This document shows, piece after piece, positions 26,265-34,750 of a stretch of 64,000 nt of DNA. The first letter of the stretch is position 1. Every line of letters begins with the position of its first letter. Origin of the DNA: Streptomyces niger (GTDB taxonomy: Bacteria; Actinomycetota; Actinomycetes; Streptomycetales; Streptomycetaceae); assembly GCF_000718305.1 (NCBI RefSeq), contig NZ_JOFQ01000001.1, forward strand, positions 744,001 through 808,000, in the 5' to 3' direction. A program made the translations under genes and the position numbers. The notes beneath the pieces were generated by a model that worked only from the letters and a program-made list of their open reading frames with translations, ran no database searches and was not told the origin of the DNA.

Positions 26265-27695
26265 CTACGCCGCACCGCGGGGCTGCCGGGCCGGCCGGAC
26301 GGCGAGCCGGCAGACCCGCCGCCAGTCCAACGACGGACGGGGTTCGGGCACCCCGGGGCGTGTACGGGGCACCAGCACACGGAGCGCCAAGGGCCGCACC
26401 TCGCAGGTGAGGGGGGTGGGCAGCAACAGTGCTTCGCCGTCGATGCCCACCGGTATGCGCGGGCGGTCGGCATCGACCGTCACGCTCTTCGCCGTGCACC
26501 GGGTCAGTCCGGCCGAACGCTGTCCTCGCAGCAGTGCGGCGGCCTGCGCCGCACTGGCGACCTTCACGCCGATCACGCCGAGTGTGCCGCCGTTCAGGTA
26601 CGGCCGGCGGCCCAGGCCCGTGGCGTCCCCCATGCCGTACGGATTGTTGCTGACGAGTACCGCCTGGGGGCCCGTCATGGTGACGTCGGCGGTCCGGGCT
26701 GTCAGGTGGGCGCCACGGTGCCCGGCCAGGAAGTCCGGGAGCATGGCTGCGATGGTGCGGGTCTTGCCGTCCCGGTAGGACGGACTCTGCACCACTTCGG
26801 CGTAGGCGCCGAACGACACGTTGTTCACGAAGGGCCGGCCGCCCGCCCGGCCGAGGTCGACGTGGAGTTCCACCCCGTCCCGCAGCGCATCGAGGGCCTT
26901 CGAGGGATCGTCGCGGTCCAGGCCCAGGTCGAGGGCGAAGTGGTTGCGGGTCCCCGCCGGAATGACCAGCAGCGGTACGTCGTGCGAGGAGGCCACTTCG
27001 GCGACGACGGCCTGAGTGCCGTCCCCACCGGCCACGCCCAGGAGGTCGGCGCCCTTGGCGACTGCCGTCCGCGCCAGTCCGGCCACGTCCACCGGAACTG
27101 GGTCTGGGCCTGGGCCTGGGCTTTCCAGGAGCACGACGTCGGCTCCCAGTGCCTCCGCCTTCTCACGCAGTCCCCAACGCTCGACCTTGCCGCCGCCGGA
27201 ACGCGGGTTCATGATGATGAAAGGCTGCCGTGGCGGGAAAGCCGGGAACTCCGGCATCGCGGCCGGACGGTCGACGCGCACCAGGGCCAGCCGGCCGGCC
27301 ACGCCGGCGGTGAGCCACAACGCAACGGACAGCGCGGCGATCCACGTCACGTGTTGCCGCACGTACTGCACCAGCACCAGGGCCGGCGCGGCAACGGCCA
27401 GTACGAGGGCGAGAACCCTGGGAGCACCGCGATGCGTGAGCGCCCACCACATGGCGGCCACCATCACCACCAAGCCGCTCGCCCCCACCCCGACCAGAGC
27501 AACTGCCCTCAGTCCCGCGCACAGGAGCAACACGGTCACGGCCGCCGCTGCCGTCAGCAACGACATGCGTGCCCACCACTGCTCCCCCGCCACCGTGCGA
27601 CCCCGGGGCCGCACGGCTCGCCCTCCCCGCGCCACGGTGCGTCGTGGTGACCGGGCAGTGGCCCCTTGCCGAGCGAGTCGGTGCCAAGCACTCAT
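26265..27695 (-). CDS. Membrane-anchored diacylglycerol-kinase-type lipid kinase
   Basis: The protein has 476 residues from ATG 27695, preceded by GGGGGAGG. Four hydrophobic segments lie at residues about 45-135 (for example MSLLTAAAAVTVLLLCAGLR and VLALVLAVAAPALVLV). The DAGK/sphingosine-kinase catalytic domain follows, with FIIMNPRSGGGK (about 155-166), the nucleotide-binding GVAGGDGTQAVVAEVA, IPAGTRNHFALDLGLD, and the FVNNVSFGAYA motif. Such proteins phosphorylate diacylglycerol or a related lipid at the inner membrane face. The N-terminal membrane region is an addition relative to soluble DgkB. Confidence 0.87.
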   Translation of the reverse strand: MSAWHRLARQGATARSPRRTVARGGRAVRPRGRTVAGEQWWARMSLLTAAAAVTVLLLCAGLRAVALVGVGASGLVVMVAAMWWALTHRGAPRVLALVLAVAAPALVLVQYVRQHVTWIAALSVALWLTAGVAGRLALVRVDRPAAMPEFPAFPPRQPFIIMNPRSGGGKVERWGLREKAEALGADVVLLESPGPGPDPVPVDVAGLARTAVAKGADLLGVAGGDGTQAVVAEVASSHDVPLLVIPAGTRNHFALDLGLDRDDPSKALDALRDGVELHVDLGRAGGRPFVNNVSFGAYAEVVQSPSYRDGKTRTIAAMLPDFLAGHRGAHLTARTADVTMTGPQAVLVSNNPYGMGDATGLGRRPYLNGGTLGVIGVKVASAAQAAALLRGQRSAGLTRCTAKSVTVDADRPRIPVGIDGEALLLPTPLTCEVRPLALRVLVPRTRPGVPEPRPSLDWRRVCRLAVRPARQPRGAA

Positions 27696-28047
27696 CAGCG
27701 CCTCCCCCCTGCTCCGCCCAGCTTGGCACGGAGCCCGCCGCACGGCACCCTCCGCAATCCCCGGCACCGCTGCCTTTTCGCCCGCCCGGCCATGGCCCCC
27801 TCCGCACGGCCGCCCTACTGCCGACAGCAACCGGACCCAGGACAACGGCCGTGGGCGCGGGCGGACTCGGTGCCGACATCGTGCATCCGCCGGCCGCCGC
27901 CGGTCGGGAGGCGTCCGGCTTCTTGTCATCGACGTGGACCAGGTCGCCGACCCGGTCGCGCTCGTACCACTACCGCAGACCGACGAGAAGGCCGAGTTCT
28001 TTCACAGCACCCTGCTCGCCGAGTGGGCTCACCAGCGGCCCGCCACC
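27696..28047. other. Spacer with an unassigned coding-like stretch
   Basis: The plus-strand frame around 27917-28040 reads GVRLLVIDVDQVADPVALVP, then PQTDEKAEFFHSTLLAEWAHQRP. It has coding-like composition but no start, and I cannot name a family. It may be the tail of a lost gene. The remainder is featureless. The flanking genes converge away from it: both are on the minus strand, and the upstream part must carry the lipid-kinase promoter. Confidence 0.35.
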
Positions 28048-29067
28048 TCAGAGCGTGAACGCCCGGCCGTCGCGAGCGGTGCACGACAAGGCCGTCGGCC
28101 TCGGTTCAGGGGCGCGGTGGGCGCGGCGGTAGGCCAGTGGGGACAGGCCGAGGTGGGTGTAGAAGTGCTTGCGCAACGCCACGGGGTCCCCGAAGCCGCA
28201 GGCCGTGGCGATCCGCGCGACGGTCAGGTCGCTGGATTCCAGCATGGTGCGCGCCTGGGTCAGCCGGCTCTGCAGCAGCCATTGAAGGGGGCTCGTACCC
28301 ACCTCGGCGCGGAACCGCCGGGTGAAGGTGCGCTCACTCATGTGGGCATGGCGGGCCATGTCCTGCAGCGTGAGCGGCTCGGCCAGCCGGTTCAGTGCCC
28401 ACTGGCGGGTGGCCGAGGTGGAACGGTCGGCATCCTTCGGCACCGGGTGCTCGATGAACTGTGCCTGTCCGCCCTCGCGCCATGGAGCCACCACGCACCG
28501 TCGTGCTGCGGAGGTGGCCACGGCCGCGCCGTGGTCCCTGCGGACCAGGTGAAGGAACAGGTCGATGCCGGCCGCCCCGCCGGCAGCTGTCAGGATGCGT
28601 CCGTTGTCGACGAACAGTACGTCCGGATCCACCTCGACGTCGGGGAACAGCCGGGTGAACCGGTCGCACAGTGCCCAATGGGTGGTGGCCCGCAGTCCGT
28701 CGAGCAGGCCGGCCGCCGCGAGCAGGAATGCCGAGGTGCACAGGCTGACGATGCGGGCCTCGGGACCGATCCGGGCGAAGGCTTCGGCAACCCGGGCGGG
28801 CAACTCGCCGGTGGTCAGCAGGTGTTCGTCGGGCTCCTGAGTGGCGATCACCACGGTGTCCGCACCCTCCAGGAGGGACTCGTCGTCGTCGACGACGATC
28901 CGGAAGCCCTCGTTCGTGTGGACCGGCCGGCCGCCGAGCGAGCAGGTCGTCACGGAGTAGAGCCGTGCTCCGGACGGGTCGAGGGCCTCGTTGAGCACCC
29001 GGGCCGGAATGCCCAGGTCCATCGGCATGACCCCGTCGAGGGCGAGAACGGCTACACGATGCGGCAT
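28048..29067 (-). CDS. GlxA-type transcriptional regulator (DJ-1/PfpI plus AraC HTH)
   Basis: The protein has 339 residues from ATG 29067 (MPHRVAVLALDGVMPMDLG). The N-terminal DJ-1/PfpI-like amidotransferase domain (1-190) carries RIVSLCTSAFLLAAAGLLDG with the nucleophile-elbow Cys. The C-terminal AraC/XylS domain (about 215-320) has two HTHs: LTLQDMARHAHMSERTFTRRF and LTVARIATACGFGDPVALRKHF. It diverges from the oxidoreductase pair starting at 29198, the usual arrangement for an activator of neighbouring redox genes. The effector is unknown. Confidence 0.9.
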   Translation of the reverse strand: MPHRVAVLALDGVMPMDLGIPARVLNEALDPSGARLYSVTTCSLGGRPVHTNEGFRIVVDDDESLLEGADTVVIATQEPDEHLLTTGELPARVAEAFARIGPEARIVSLCTSAFLLAAAGLLDGLRATTHWALCDRFTRLFPDVEVDPDVLFVDNGRILTAAGGAAGIDLFLHLVRRDHGAAVATSAARRCVVAPWREGGQAQFIEHPVPKDADRSTSATRQWALNRLAEPLTLQDMARHAHMSERTFTRRFRAEVGTSPLQWLLQSRLTQARTMLESSDLTVARIATACGFGDPVALRKHFYTHLGLSPLAYRRAHRAPEPRPTALSCTARDGRAFTL

Positions 29068-29170
29068 GGCTGGAATGGTACGACAGGTGGCCGCCCGGCC
29101 ACTCACGGCGTCCCTGAGCGCTCGGCGAGGCTGAAGCACGTGCCCGGGCTCCTGACCTGGGCCGAAAGAC

Positions 29171-29187
29171 ATACGAAGCAGATACGA
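29171..29187 (+). promoter_or_regulatory. Direct repeat ATACGA spaced by one helical turn
   Basis: ATACGA occurs at 29171-29176 and 29182-29187, 11 bp apart, just before the ribosome-binding region of the oxidoreductase gene (start 29198). AraC-type proteins bind direct half-sites on one DNA face, so this could be a GlxA-type regulator site. Being so close to the start, it could also be chance. Confidence 0.25.
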
Positions 29188-29197
29188 GCGAGGAAAT

Positions 29198-30160
29198 ATG
29201 AGCGAGCAGACCATGCGCGCCGTCACCGTCAAGGAGTTCGGCGGGCCGGAGGCGCTGACCGTCGACCGGGTCGCGCGCCCCGAGCCACTGCCGACCGAGG
29301 TGCTGGTGCGTGTGCATGCCGCCGGGATCAATCCGGTGGATTGGAAGACCCGCGCGGGCCACGGTATGGCCGGGCTGCAGACGCTGCCGCTGATCCTCGG
29401 CTGGGACGTCTCCGGCGTCGTCGAGGAGGTCGGTTTCGGTGTCACCACGCTCGCACCCGGGGACGAGGTCTACGCCATGCCGTGGTTCCCGCGCCCGGCC
29501 GGCGGGTACGCCGAGTTCGTCACGGCACCGTCCCGCCAGTTCGCCCGTAAGCCGGCCTCGCTCTCGCACGTAGAAGCCGCCGCCCTGCCGCTCGCGGCGC
29601 TCACCGCGTGGCAGGCCCTGGTGGACACGGCGCGCGTCACCGGCGGGCAGCGGGTGCTGGTGCATGCCGCGGCCGGTGGCGTGGGGCACTTGGCGGTGCA
29701 GTTCGCCAAGCACCTCGGCGCCGAGGTGATCGCGACCGCCCGCGAGCCCCGGCACGCCTGGCTCAAGGAACTGGGCGCGGACGAGACGATCGACTACACC
29801 CGGCAGCGGTTCGAGGAGGCCACCGGCCAGGTCGATGTCGTCATCGACCTGATCGGCGCCGCGGACGGCACCGATGCGCGATCGGTGGCGGTGGCCCGGC
29901 CCGGCGGCCTGATCGTCTCCATCCCGGGCGGTGTCTCGGACGCGCTGGCCGCCGCGGCCGGACAGGCCGGTGTGCGCACCAGCCCGCTGCTGGTCGAGCC
30001 GGACGCAGCCGCCCTGACGGCCATCGCCGACCTGGTCGACTCCGGCGCGGTCCGGGTCGAGGTCGAACGCACCTTCCCCCTGGAGCAGGCCGCCGAAGCG
30101 CACCGGCTGGGCGAGACCAACCGCACCCGCGGCAAGCTCGTGCTGGAGGTGGCGCAGTGA
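29198..30160 (+). CDS. Zinc-free MDR NADP-dependent (quinone) oxidoreductase
   Basis: The protein has 320 residues, start ATG 29198 after GAGGAAAT. A GroES-like domain (residues about 10-120) includes VRVHAAGINPVDWKTR. The Rossmann domain (about 125-270) carries the dinucleotide motif VLVHAAAGGVGHLAVQFAKHLGA. The catalytic zinc ligands of alcohol dehydrogenases are absent, placing it in the quinone oxidoreductase group. Its stop overlaps the GTG of the next gene by 3 nt, so the two proteins are translationally coupled. Substrate unknown. Confidence 0.9.
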   Translation: MSEQTMRAVTVKEFGGPEALTVDRVARPEPLPTEVLVRVHAAGINPVDWKTRAGHGMAGLQTLPLILGWDVSGVVEEVGFGVTTLAPGDEVYAMPWFPRPAGGYAEFVTAPSRQFARKPASLSHVEAAALPLAALTAWQALVDTARVTGGQRVLVHAAAGGVGHLAVQFAKHLGAEVIATAREPRHAWLKELGADETIDYTRQRFEEATGQVDVVIDLIGAADGTDARSVAVARPGGLIVSIPGGVSDALAAAAGQAGVRTSPLLVEPDAAALTAIADLVDSGAVRVEVERTFPLEQAAEAHRLGETNRTRGKLVLEVAQ

Positions 30161-31128
30161 CGTCGGCGACCGCGCTCGTGGTGGGAGGCACCGGGGCCAT
30201 GGGTTCCCGGGTCGTCCGCGCCCTCGCCGCACGGACCGGCACCGTCGTGCGCGTACTGACCCGCGACCCGTCATCGGACCGGGCTCGCGCGCTGGTCGAC
30301 AACACCCCTGGCGACGTCCGGCCCGTCCGCGGTGACCTGGACGACGAGCAGTCTCTGAAGGCCGCTTTCCAAGGCGTCGACGAGGCCTTCTGCAACACCG
30401 ACTTCTTCGCCACCGCCAGCCCTCAGCAGGAGTACGCACAGGGGCTGCGGGCCCTGCGCGCGGCACAGCAGGCCGGGGTGGACCGGTTCGTCTGGTCGTC
30501 ACTGGACAACGCCGCCGTCCTCACCGACGGGCGTATCCCGGTCCCGCACTACGACGCGAAGGCCGCTGTGGAGGCTTACATCGCGTTGCAGCGCTCCGAA
30601 GAGGCCATGCGGCAGGAGACCGACGGCTGGTACTCGCGGCACGTCGCCGTCCTGGTGACCGCACCGTACTTCGAGAACCTGTACGGCCTGGCGCCGCAGC
30701 CGGCCCGGCTGCCCGACGGACGTGAAGGCCTCGTGTTCGCCCTGCCGCTCGGGGAGACCGGCCGCTGGCCCCTGATCGCGCTCGACGACATCGCCTACTT
30801 CGCCCGCCACCAGCTCGACCACTGGGACGACTGGGGCGGCCGGACCCTGCGCATCGCCGCCGAAGCGCTCACCGGTGACCAGATCGCGGCGGCGTTCGAG
30901 AAGGCGACCGGTGTACCGAGCGTCTACCGGGCGGTGGCCCTCGACGAGTTCAGCCGGTCCCTACCCGGAATCGGCCACGACCTGGCCGCGATGTTCGCCT
31001 TCTTCCAGGACCGCGACCTCGTCTCCCACGACCGGGACCTGCAGAACTTGCGCGCCCTGCACCCCGAACTCGCCACCTTCGGCGACTGGTTGACCGTCAC
31101 GGGATGGGACGGCACCGCCGGGGGATGA
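30157..31128 (+). CDS. NmrA-like NAD(P)-binding protein
   Basis: The protein has 323 residues, GTG start at 30157 overlapping the upstream stop (GTGA). The N-terminal Rossmann motif ALVVGGTGAMGSRVVRAL binds NAD(P). The extended SDR fold lacks the YxxxK catalytic pair of true dehydrogenases, as in NmrA and HSCARG redox-sensing proteins (DRFVWSSLDNAA occupies the region). With the preceding oxidoreductase and the divergent GlxA regulator it makes a small redox-response unit. Its precise role is unknown. Confidence 0.86.
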   Translation: MTSATALVVGGTGAMGSRVVRALAARTGTVVRVLTRDPSSDRARALVDNTPGDVRPVRGDLDDEQSLKAAFQGVDEAFCNTDFFATASPQQEYAQGLRALRAAQQAGVDRFVWSSLDNAAVLTDGRIPVPHYDAKAAVEAYIALQRSEEAMRQETDGWYSRHVAVLVTAPYFENLYGLAPQPARLPDGREGLVFALPLGETGRWPLIALDDIAYFARHQLDHWDDWGGRTLRIAAEALTGDQIAAAFEKATGVPSVYRAVALDEFSRSLPGIGHDLAAMFAFFQDRDLVSHDRDLQNLRALHPELATFGDWLTVTGWDGTAGG

Positions 31129-31146
31129 CAACGCGACGGCACCGCA

Positions 31147-31198
31147 CTCCGTACGTCGCACTCCGGACTCCGCACGTCGCACTCGGGACTCCGCACTC
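31147..31198 (+). repeat. Degenerate 21-bp tandem repeat after the NmrA-like gene
   Basis: CTCCGTACGTCGCACTCCGG followed by A, then a copy with two substitutions, then a 10-bp partial copy, cover 31147-31198. It begins 18 bp after the stop codon of the NmrA-like gene and precedes the GlcG-like gene at 31275. Confidence 0.75.
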
Positions 31199-31274
31199 CT
31201 TTGGCGCCCTCTCGCCGGTCCGGTCGACACCGGCAGCCGGCCGAAGACAACTTTTGCTCCTGAAGAGGATTTCG

Positions 31275-31718
31275 ATGCAGAACGTCACGCGGGCGCATTC
31301 CCTGCCCGCACCTTCGATCACCCGCTCCTCCGCCGCTGAACTCGTCGCAGCTGTACGCGTGGCTGCCGAGGACATCGGATTCGAAGCCGCCATCGCGGTC
31401 ACAGATGCCGGCGGTCATCTGAAGGCTTTCGAACGCGCCGACGACGTACCGTTCCTCGCCGCTGAGGTCGCCGTCGACAAGGCATGGACGGCAGCCTCCT
31501 TCCGCAGCGCCACCCACGTATGGAATTCCTACGTAGCCGACCCGCAGGTCGCCCCTCTCGCGCATCACCCACGGCTCATGGCCGTCGGCGGCGGCTGTCC
31601 CGTCGTTGAACTCGGCGAGACCATCGGCGGTTTGGGCGTCTCCGGCGGCAGTGCCGAGCAGGATCAGCGGGCCGCAGAAGCCGGGCTGCGAATGCTGGGG
31701 TTCGAAGTCCCTGCCTGA
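31275..31718 (+). CDS. GlcG/HbpS-family protein (haem-degrading domain)
   Basis: The protein has 147 residues. ATG 31275 follows GAAGAGG. The whole length is a GlcG/HbpS domain: an AVRVAAEDIGFEAAIAVTDA helix-strand, GHLKAFERADDVPFLAAEVA, and the glycine-rich GGGCPVVELGETIGGLGVSG loop. Members bind haem or corrinoids, or are linked to glycolate metabolism; Streptomyces HbpS is secreted, but no signal peptide is present here. The 146-bp gap with repeats argues against tight coupling to the upstream NmrA-like gene. Confidence 0.85.
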   Translation: MQNVTRAHSLPAPSITRSSAAELVAAVRVAAEDIGFEAAIAVTDAGGHLKAFERADDVPFLAAEVAVDKAWTAASFRSATHVWNSYVADPQVAPLAHHPRLMAVGGGCPVVELGETIGGLGVSGGSAEQDQRAAEAGLRMLGFEVPA

Positions 31719-31874
31719 GCCAGGTGCGCACCCGGTCGGCGTCGACGCCGGAGGAGCGGAGCTCGCCGGCGACCAAGGGCATCGAGTTGTGCGTCCAGGG
31801 ACCGCCCGGCGGTGGAGGCGCGGCGTAGCCGAGGCGGCCGTGCTCGACGTGTCGTGTCGACCGAGCTGCCCCGG

Positions 31875-32012
31875 CCCGTGTGGCTGTGCAGCGTCGTCGC
31901 CGAGGACGAAGCCGGCGCCGGGGCTGCAGAGCCACAGCACGGCCTGGGCGATTTCGTCGGCGGTGCCGAGGCGGTTGATGGGCTGGTTGCCTTCGGCCTC
32001 GGCGCGGTCGAG
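31875..32012 (-). pseudogene. Short-chain dehydrogenase (SDR) C-terminal fragment
   Basis: On the minus strand, codons from 32012 read LDRAEAEGNQPINRLGTADE and continue IAQAVLWLCSPGAGFVLGDD. This is the typical C-terminal helix of classical SDR enzymes, PxxRxGxPDEIAxAVLWLCSPxAxFVTG. The Rossmann core and YxxxK active site are missing, and the frame simply continues into unrelated sequence. The fragment ends at 32012, almost exactly where a regulator fragment on the other strand begins, marking a rearrangement junction. Confidence 0.65.
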
Positions 32013-32180
32013 CTCACCGTTGCCTACGAGGGCTTGGAGATGGCCGCCGAACCCGGCCTCACCCTCACCATCTACACCGCCGAACCCGGCTCCCCTTCCG
32101 AAGAAGGCCTACGCCTGCTCGCCTCCTGGGCCGCCACGCAGGAAACGGAGCCGTCGGCGGATTCCGTGCCGAGCAACTGA
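32001..32180 (+). pseudogene. MmyB-type HTH regulator C-terminal fragment
   Basis: The frame reads VELTVAYEGLEMAAEPGLTL, then TIYTAEPGSPSEEGLRLLAS, then WAATQ, ending in a stop at 32180. This is the end of the MmyB-like ligand-binding domain, which in Streptomyces XRE/MmyB regulators closes with LxYTAEPGSPSxExLRLLASW. The HTH and most of the ligand domain are gone. It abuts the SDR remnant near 32010. Confidence 0.65.
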
Positions 32181-32208
32181 CACTCGCAGGCTCGCCCGGG
32201 CGCAGCCC

Positions 32209-33354
32209 CTACCACTCGGCCAAGGAGCCGTCGGACTGGCGCCATACCGGGTTGCGCCACCGCTGGCCTGTCTCGGCAGCCCGGCGTACGGCGGCTTCGT
32301 CGATCTCGATGCCCAGGCCGGGGCCGGTCGGCCGGGTGATGTGGCTGTCGGTGAAGTCGAAGACGCTGGTGTCGACGAGGTAGTCCAGCAGGTCGTTGTC
32401 GGCGTTGTAGTGGATGCCGAGGCTCGTCTCCTGAATGAGGGCGTTGGGAGTGGCGAAGTCGATCTGCAGGGAGGCCGCGAAGGCGATCGGCCCGAGCGGG
32501 CAGTGCGGGGCGAGGGAGACACCGTACGCCTCGGCCATCGCCGCGATCCTGCGTACCTCCGAAATGCCGCCCGCGTGGGACAGGTCGGGCTGGGCGACAG
32601 CGATGCCGGAGCGCAGGACCTCGCGGAAGTCCCAACGCGAGTACAGCCGCTCGCCGGTGGCGATCGGGACGACGGTGGAGGCGCAGATGCGCTCGAAGTC
32701 GCCGGTCAGCTCGGGCACGATCGGCTCTTCGACGAAGAGCGGGTGCAGCGGCTCCAGCAGCCGGCAGGCCTCGCGGGCCAGGGCCGGGGAAACGCGTCCG
32801 TGGAAGTCGATGGCGATGTCCGCCTCGTCACCGATGGCCTCGCGCACCGCGGCGACGCGGCCCACCAGCATGTCCAGTTCGGCCTTGGACTCCAAGTGGC
32901 GAACCCGGCCGGTGCCGTTCATCTTGACCGCGTCGAAGCCCTGCTCCATACGCTCGCGGGCGTGCTCCGCCACCCGGTCCGGCTCGTCACCGGCGATCCA
33001 GGAGTACGTCCGCATGCGGTCGCGCACCGCGCCGCCCAGCAACTCGTGGACAGGCACGCCGAGGGCCTTGCCCTTGATGTCCCACAGCGCCTGGTCGATG
33101 CCGGCCACCGCACTGGACAGGATCGGGCCGCCGCGGTAGAAGCCACCCTTGGTGAGGACCTGCCAGTGGTCCTCGATCCGGTACGGGTCCTCGCCGATGA
33201 GGTAGTCCGAGAGCTCTTCGACGGCGGCCGCGACGGTGGCCGAACGGCCTTCGACCACCGGTTCGCCCCAGCCGGTGATCCCCTCGTCGGTACGGATGGC
33301 CAGGAACAGCCAGCGGGGTGCGACGGAGAACGTCTCCAGTGCGGTGATCTTCAT
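32209..33354 (-). CDS. dgoD: D-galactonate dehydratase (enolase superfamily)
   Basis: The protein has 381 residues, ATG 33354. It dehydrates D-galactonate to 2-keto-3-deoxygalactonate. The N-terminal capping domain (ITALETFSVAPRWLFLAIRT, EGITGWGEP) is followed by the barrel, with metal-binding DIAIDFHGR, the LFVEEPI strand and VPIATGERLYSRWDF, then QPDLSHAGGISE and the catalytic His region LAPHCPLGPIAFAA. This H/E/E pattern is that of galactonate dehydratase and its close relatives. Its start overlaps the stop of the aldolase gene by 4 nt. It is the last gene of the operon. Confidence 0.9.
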   Translation of the reverse strand: MKITALETFSVAPRWLFLAIRTDEGITGWGEPVVEGRSATVAAAVEELSDYLIGEDPYRIEDHWQVLTKGGFYRGGPILSSAVAGIDQALWDIKGKALGVPVHELLGGAVRDRMRTYSWIAGDEPDRVAEHARERMEQGFDAVKMNGTGRVRHLESKAELDMLVGRVAAVREAIGDEADIAIDFHGRVSPALAREACRLLEPLHPLFVEEPIVPELTGDFERICASTVVPIATGERLYSRWDFREVLRSGIAVAQPDLSHAGGISEVRRIAAMAEAYGVSLAPHCPLGPIAFAASLQIDFATPNALIQETSLGIHYNADNDLLDYLVDTSVFDFTDSHITRPTGPGLGIEIDEAAVRRAAETGQRWRNPVWRQSDGSLAEW

Positions 33355-34010
33355 CGGTGTGCCTTTCGGTTGATGTCCTCGATCAGCTCGGGGAGCCGCT
33401 CGAACTGGTCGGGATCGGCCAGCGCCGACCCCAGCGAGACGGCGGCGGCTCCGGCGTCGAGAAACTCCAGCGTGTTGTGCAGGCCCATGCCCCCGGTCGC
33501 CACGAAACGGGCCTCGGGGAACGGGCCGGCCATCGAGGTGATCCAGCCGGACCCGAGGTCGGCGGCGGGGAAGGCCTTCAGCCAGGTCAGGCCGAGGGCC
33601 TGGGCCTGCTGGATCTCGGTGGCGGTCGCCACGCCCGGCAGATGCGGCAGGCCCGCGTCGAGCGACGCCTCCGCGACCTCGCGGTCGAACCCCGGGGCGA
33701 CGGTGAAGCGTGCCCCGGCCGCCACGGCTTGCTCCACGCGTTCGAGGGTGGTCACCGTGCCGGCGCCCACCACGGCGCCGCGCTCCTCTCCCGCTGCCAC
33801 CGCCGCCCGCAGCGCAGCCACCGCGTCCTCGCTCTGGACGGGCACTTCGACGAGTTCGATGCCGACGTCCCAGGCCCGCCGGCTCACCTCCACGGTGCGT
33901 TGCGGGTCGAAGCCGCGCAGAATCGCCATGAGGGGGAGCGCGTCGAACGCCTCCTGGAACAGCCGGTCGTCTTCGGTCATGTGACGCGTCATCGTGGGGT
34001 CCGGTGTCAT
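33351..34010 (-). CDS. dgoA: 2-keto-3-deoxy-6-phosphogalactonate aldolase
   Basis: The class I aldolase of the KDPG/KDPGal family has 219 residues. It cleaves the phosphorylated keto-deoxy acid to pyruvate and glyceraldehyde 3-phosphate. Visible markers: LMAILRGFDPQ, VEVPVQSEDA, GAVVGAGTVTT with the active-site Glu replaced by context in GTVTTLERV, the Schiff-base Lys in TWLKAFPAAD, and FVATGGMGLHN. ATG 34010 overlaps the IclR stop (ATGA); later in-frame ATGs at 33992 and 33980 are alternatives. The 3' end overlaps the dehydratase start. Confidence 0.9.
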   Translation of the reverse strand: MTPDPTMTRHMTEDDRLFQEAFDALPLMAILRGFDPQRTVEVSRRAWDVGIELVEVPVQSEDAVAALRAAVAAGEERGAVVGAGTVTTLERVEQAVAAGARFTVAPGFDREVAEASLDAGLPHLPGVATATEIQQAQALGLTWLKAFPAADLGSGWITSMAGPFPEARFVATGGMGLHNTLEFLDAGAAAVSLGSALADPDQFERLPELIEDINRKAHR

Positions 34011-34750
34011 CGGGTCCAGCCAAGTGCTCGGGAGATGGTGTGGGCGGTGGCCCGGATCGTCGGCAGCAACTCTTGCAATCGGGCGAGGTCCACCTGCGCT
34101 TTGAGCGCCGTGACGGACAGGGCGGTGCGCACCGCGCCCGTGCCGTCCCGCACCGGGACGGCGACGCAGTTGATGAAGTGCTCGTACTCTCCGTCGTCCG
34201 CCGCCCAGCCGCGCTCGCGGATCTCGCTCAGCTGGGCCGCGAAGTCGTCGGCGGTCGTCACCGTCGCGTCGGTGAACCGCTCGTAGGAGTAGCCCTTCAA
34301 GGCCTGGGCGCGTTCCTCCGGAGACATATAGGCCAGGATCACCTTGCCGACGCCGGAGGTGTGCAGCACGACCGCCTTGCCGATCTGCGAGTACAGCCGT
34401 ACTCCGCCCTGCGGGTCGACCTTGTCGACGTAGAAGACGCGGCCTTCCTCGACGGTGGCGATGTGCACGGTGAGGCGGAGCTTGCGGCCCAGTTCCAGCA
34501 GGTGCGGGTGGGCGATCGTACGCAGGTCGAACTGTTCCAGTGCGGACTGCGCCAGGCCGGCCAGCCGGTAGCCGACGGCGAACGAGCCGTCCTCCCGCTT
34601 GCGGGCGAGCCCGCCCTGGCACAGGTCCTGCAACAGGCGCAGCGCCGTGGTCCGATGAACGCCCAGGCTCGCGGCGACATCTGTCGGATGCTGCGGGCTT
34701 TCGCTGATCAACTCCAGGGCACGGATGGCGCGTTCCACGGTCTGGCTCAT
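34007..34750 (-). CDS. IclR-family regulator encoded inside the galactonate operon
   Basis: The protein has 247 residues. The N-terminal winged HTH (TDVAASLGVHRTTALRLLQDL, residues about 22-42) is followed by a linker and the IclR effector domain (about 75-245), with HIATVEEGRVFYVDKV, TSGVGKVILAY and CVAVPVRDGTGAV. It lies between the kinase and aldolase genes, overlapping both by 4 nt. The regulator is therefore made with the enzymes it presumably controls. The likely effector is galactonate or its keto-deoxy product. Confidence 0.9.
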   Translation of the reverse strand: MSQTVERAIRALELISESPQHPTDVAASLGVHRTTALRLLQDLCQGGLARKREDGSFAVGYRLAGLAQSALEQFDLRTIAHPHLLELGRKLRLTVHIATVEEGRVFYVDKVDPQGGVRLYSQIGKAVVLHTSGVGKVILAYMSPEERAQALKGYSYERFTDATVTTADDFAAQLSEIRERGWAADDGEYEHFINCVAVPVRDGTGAVRTALSVTALKAQVDLARLQELLPTIRATAHTISRALGWTR

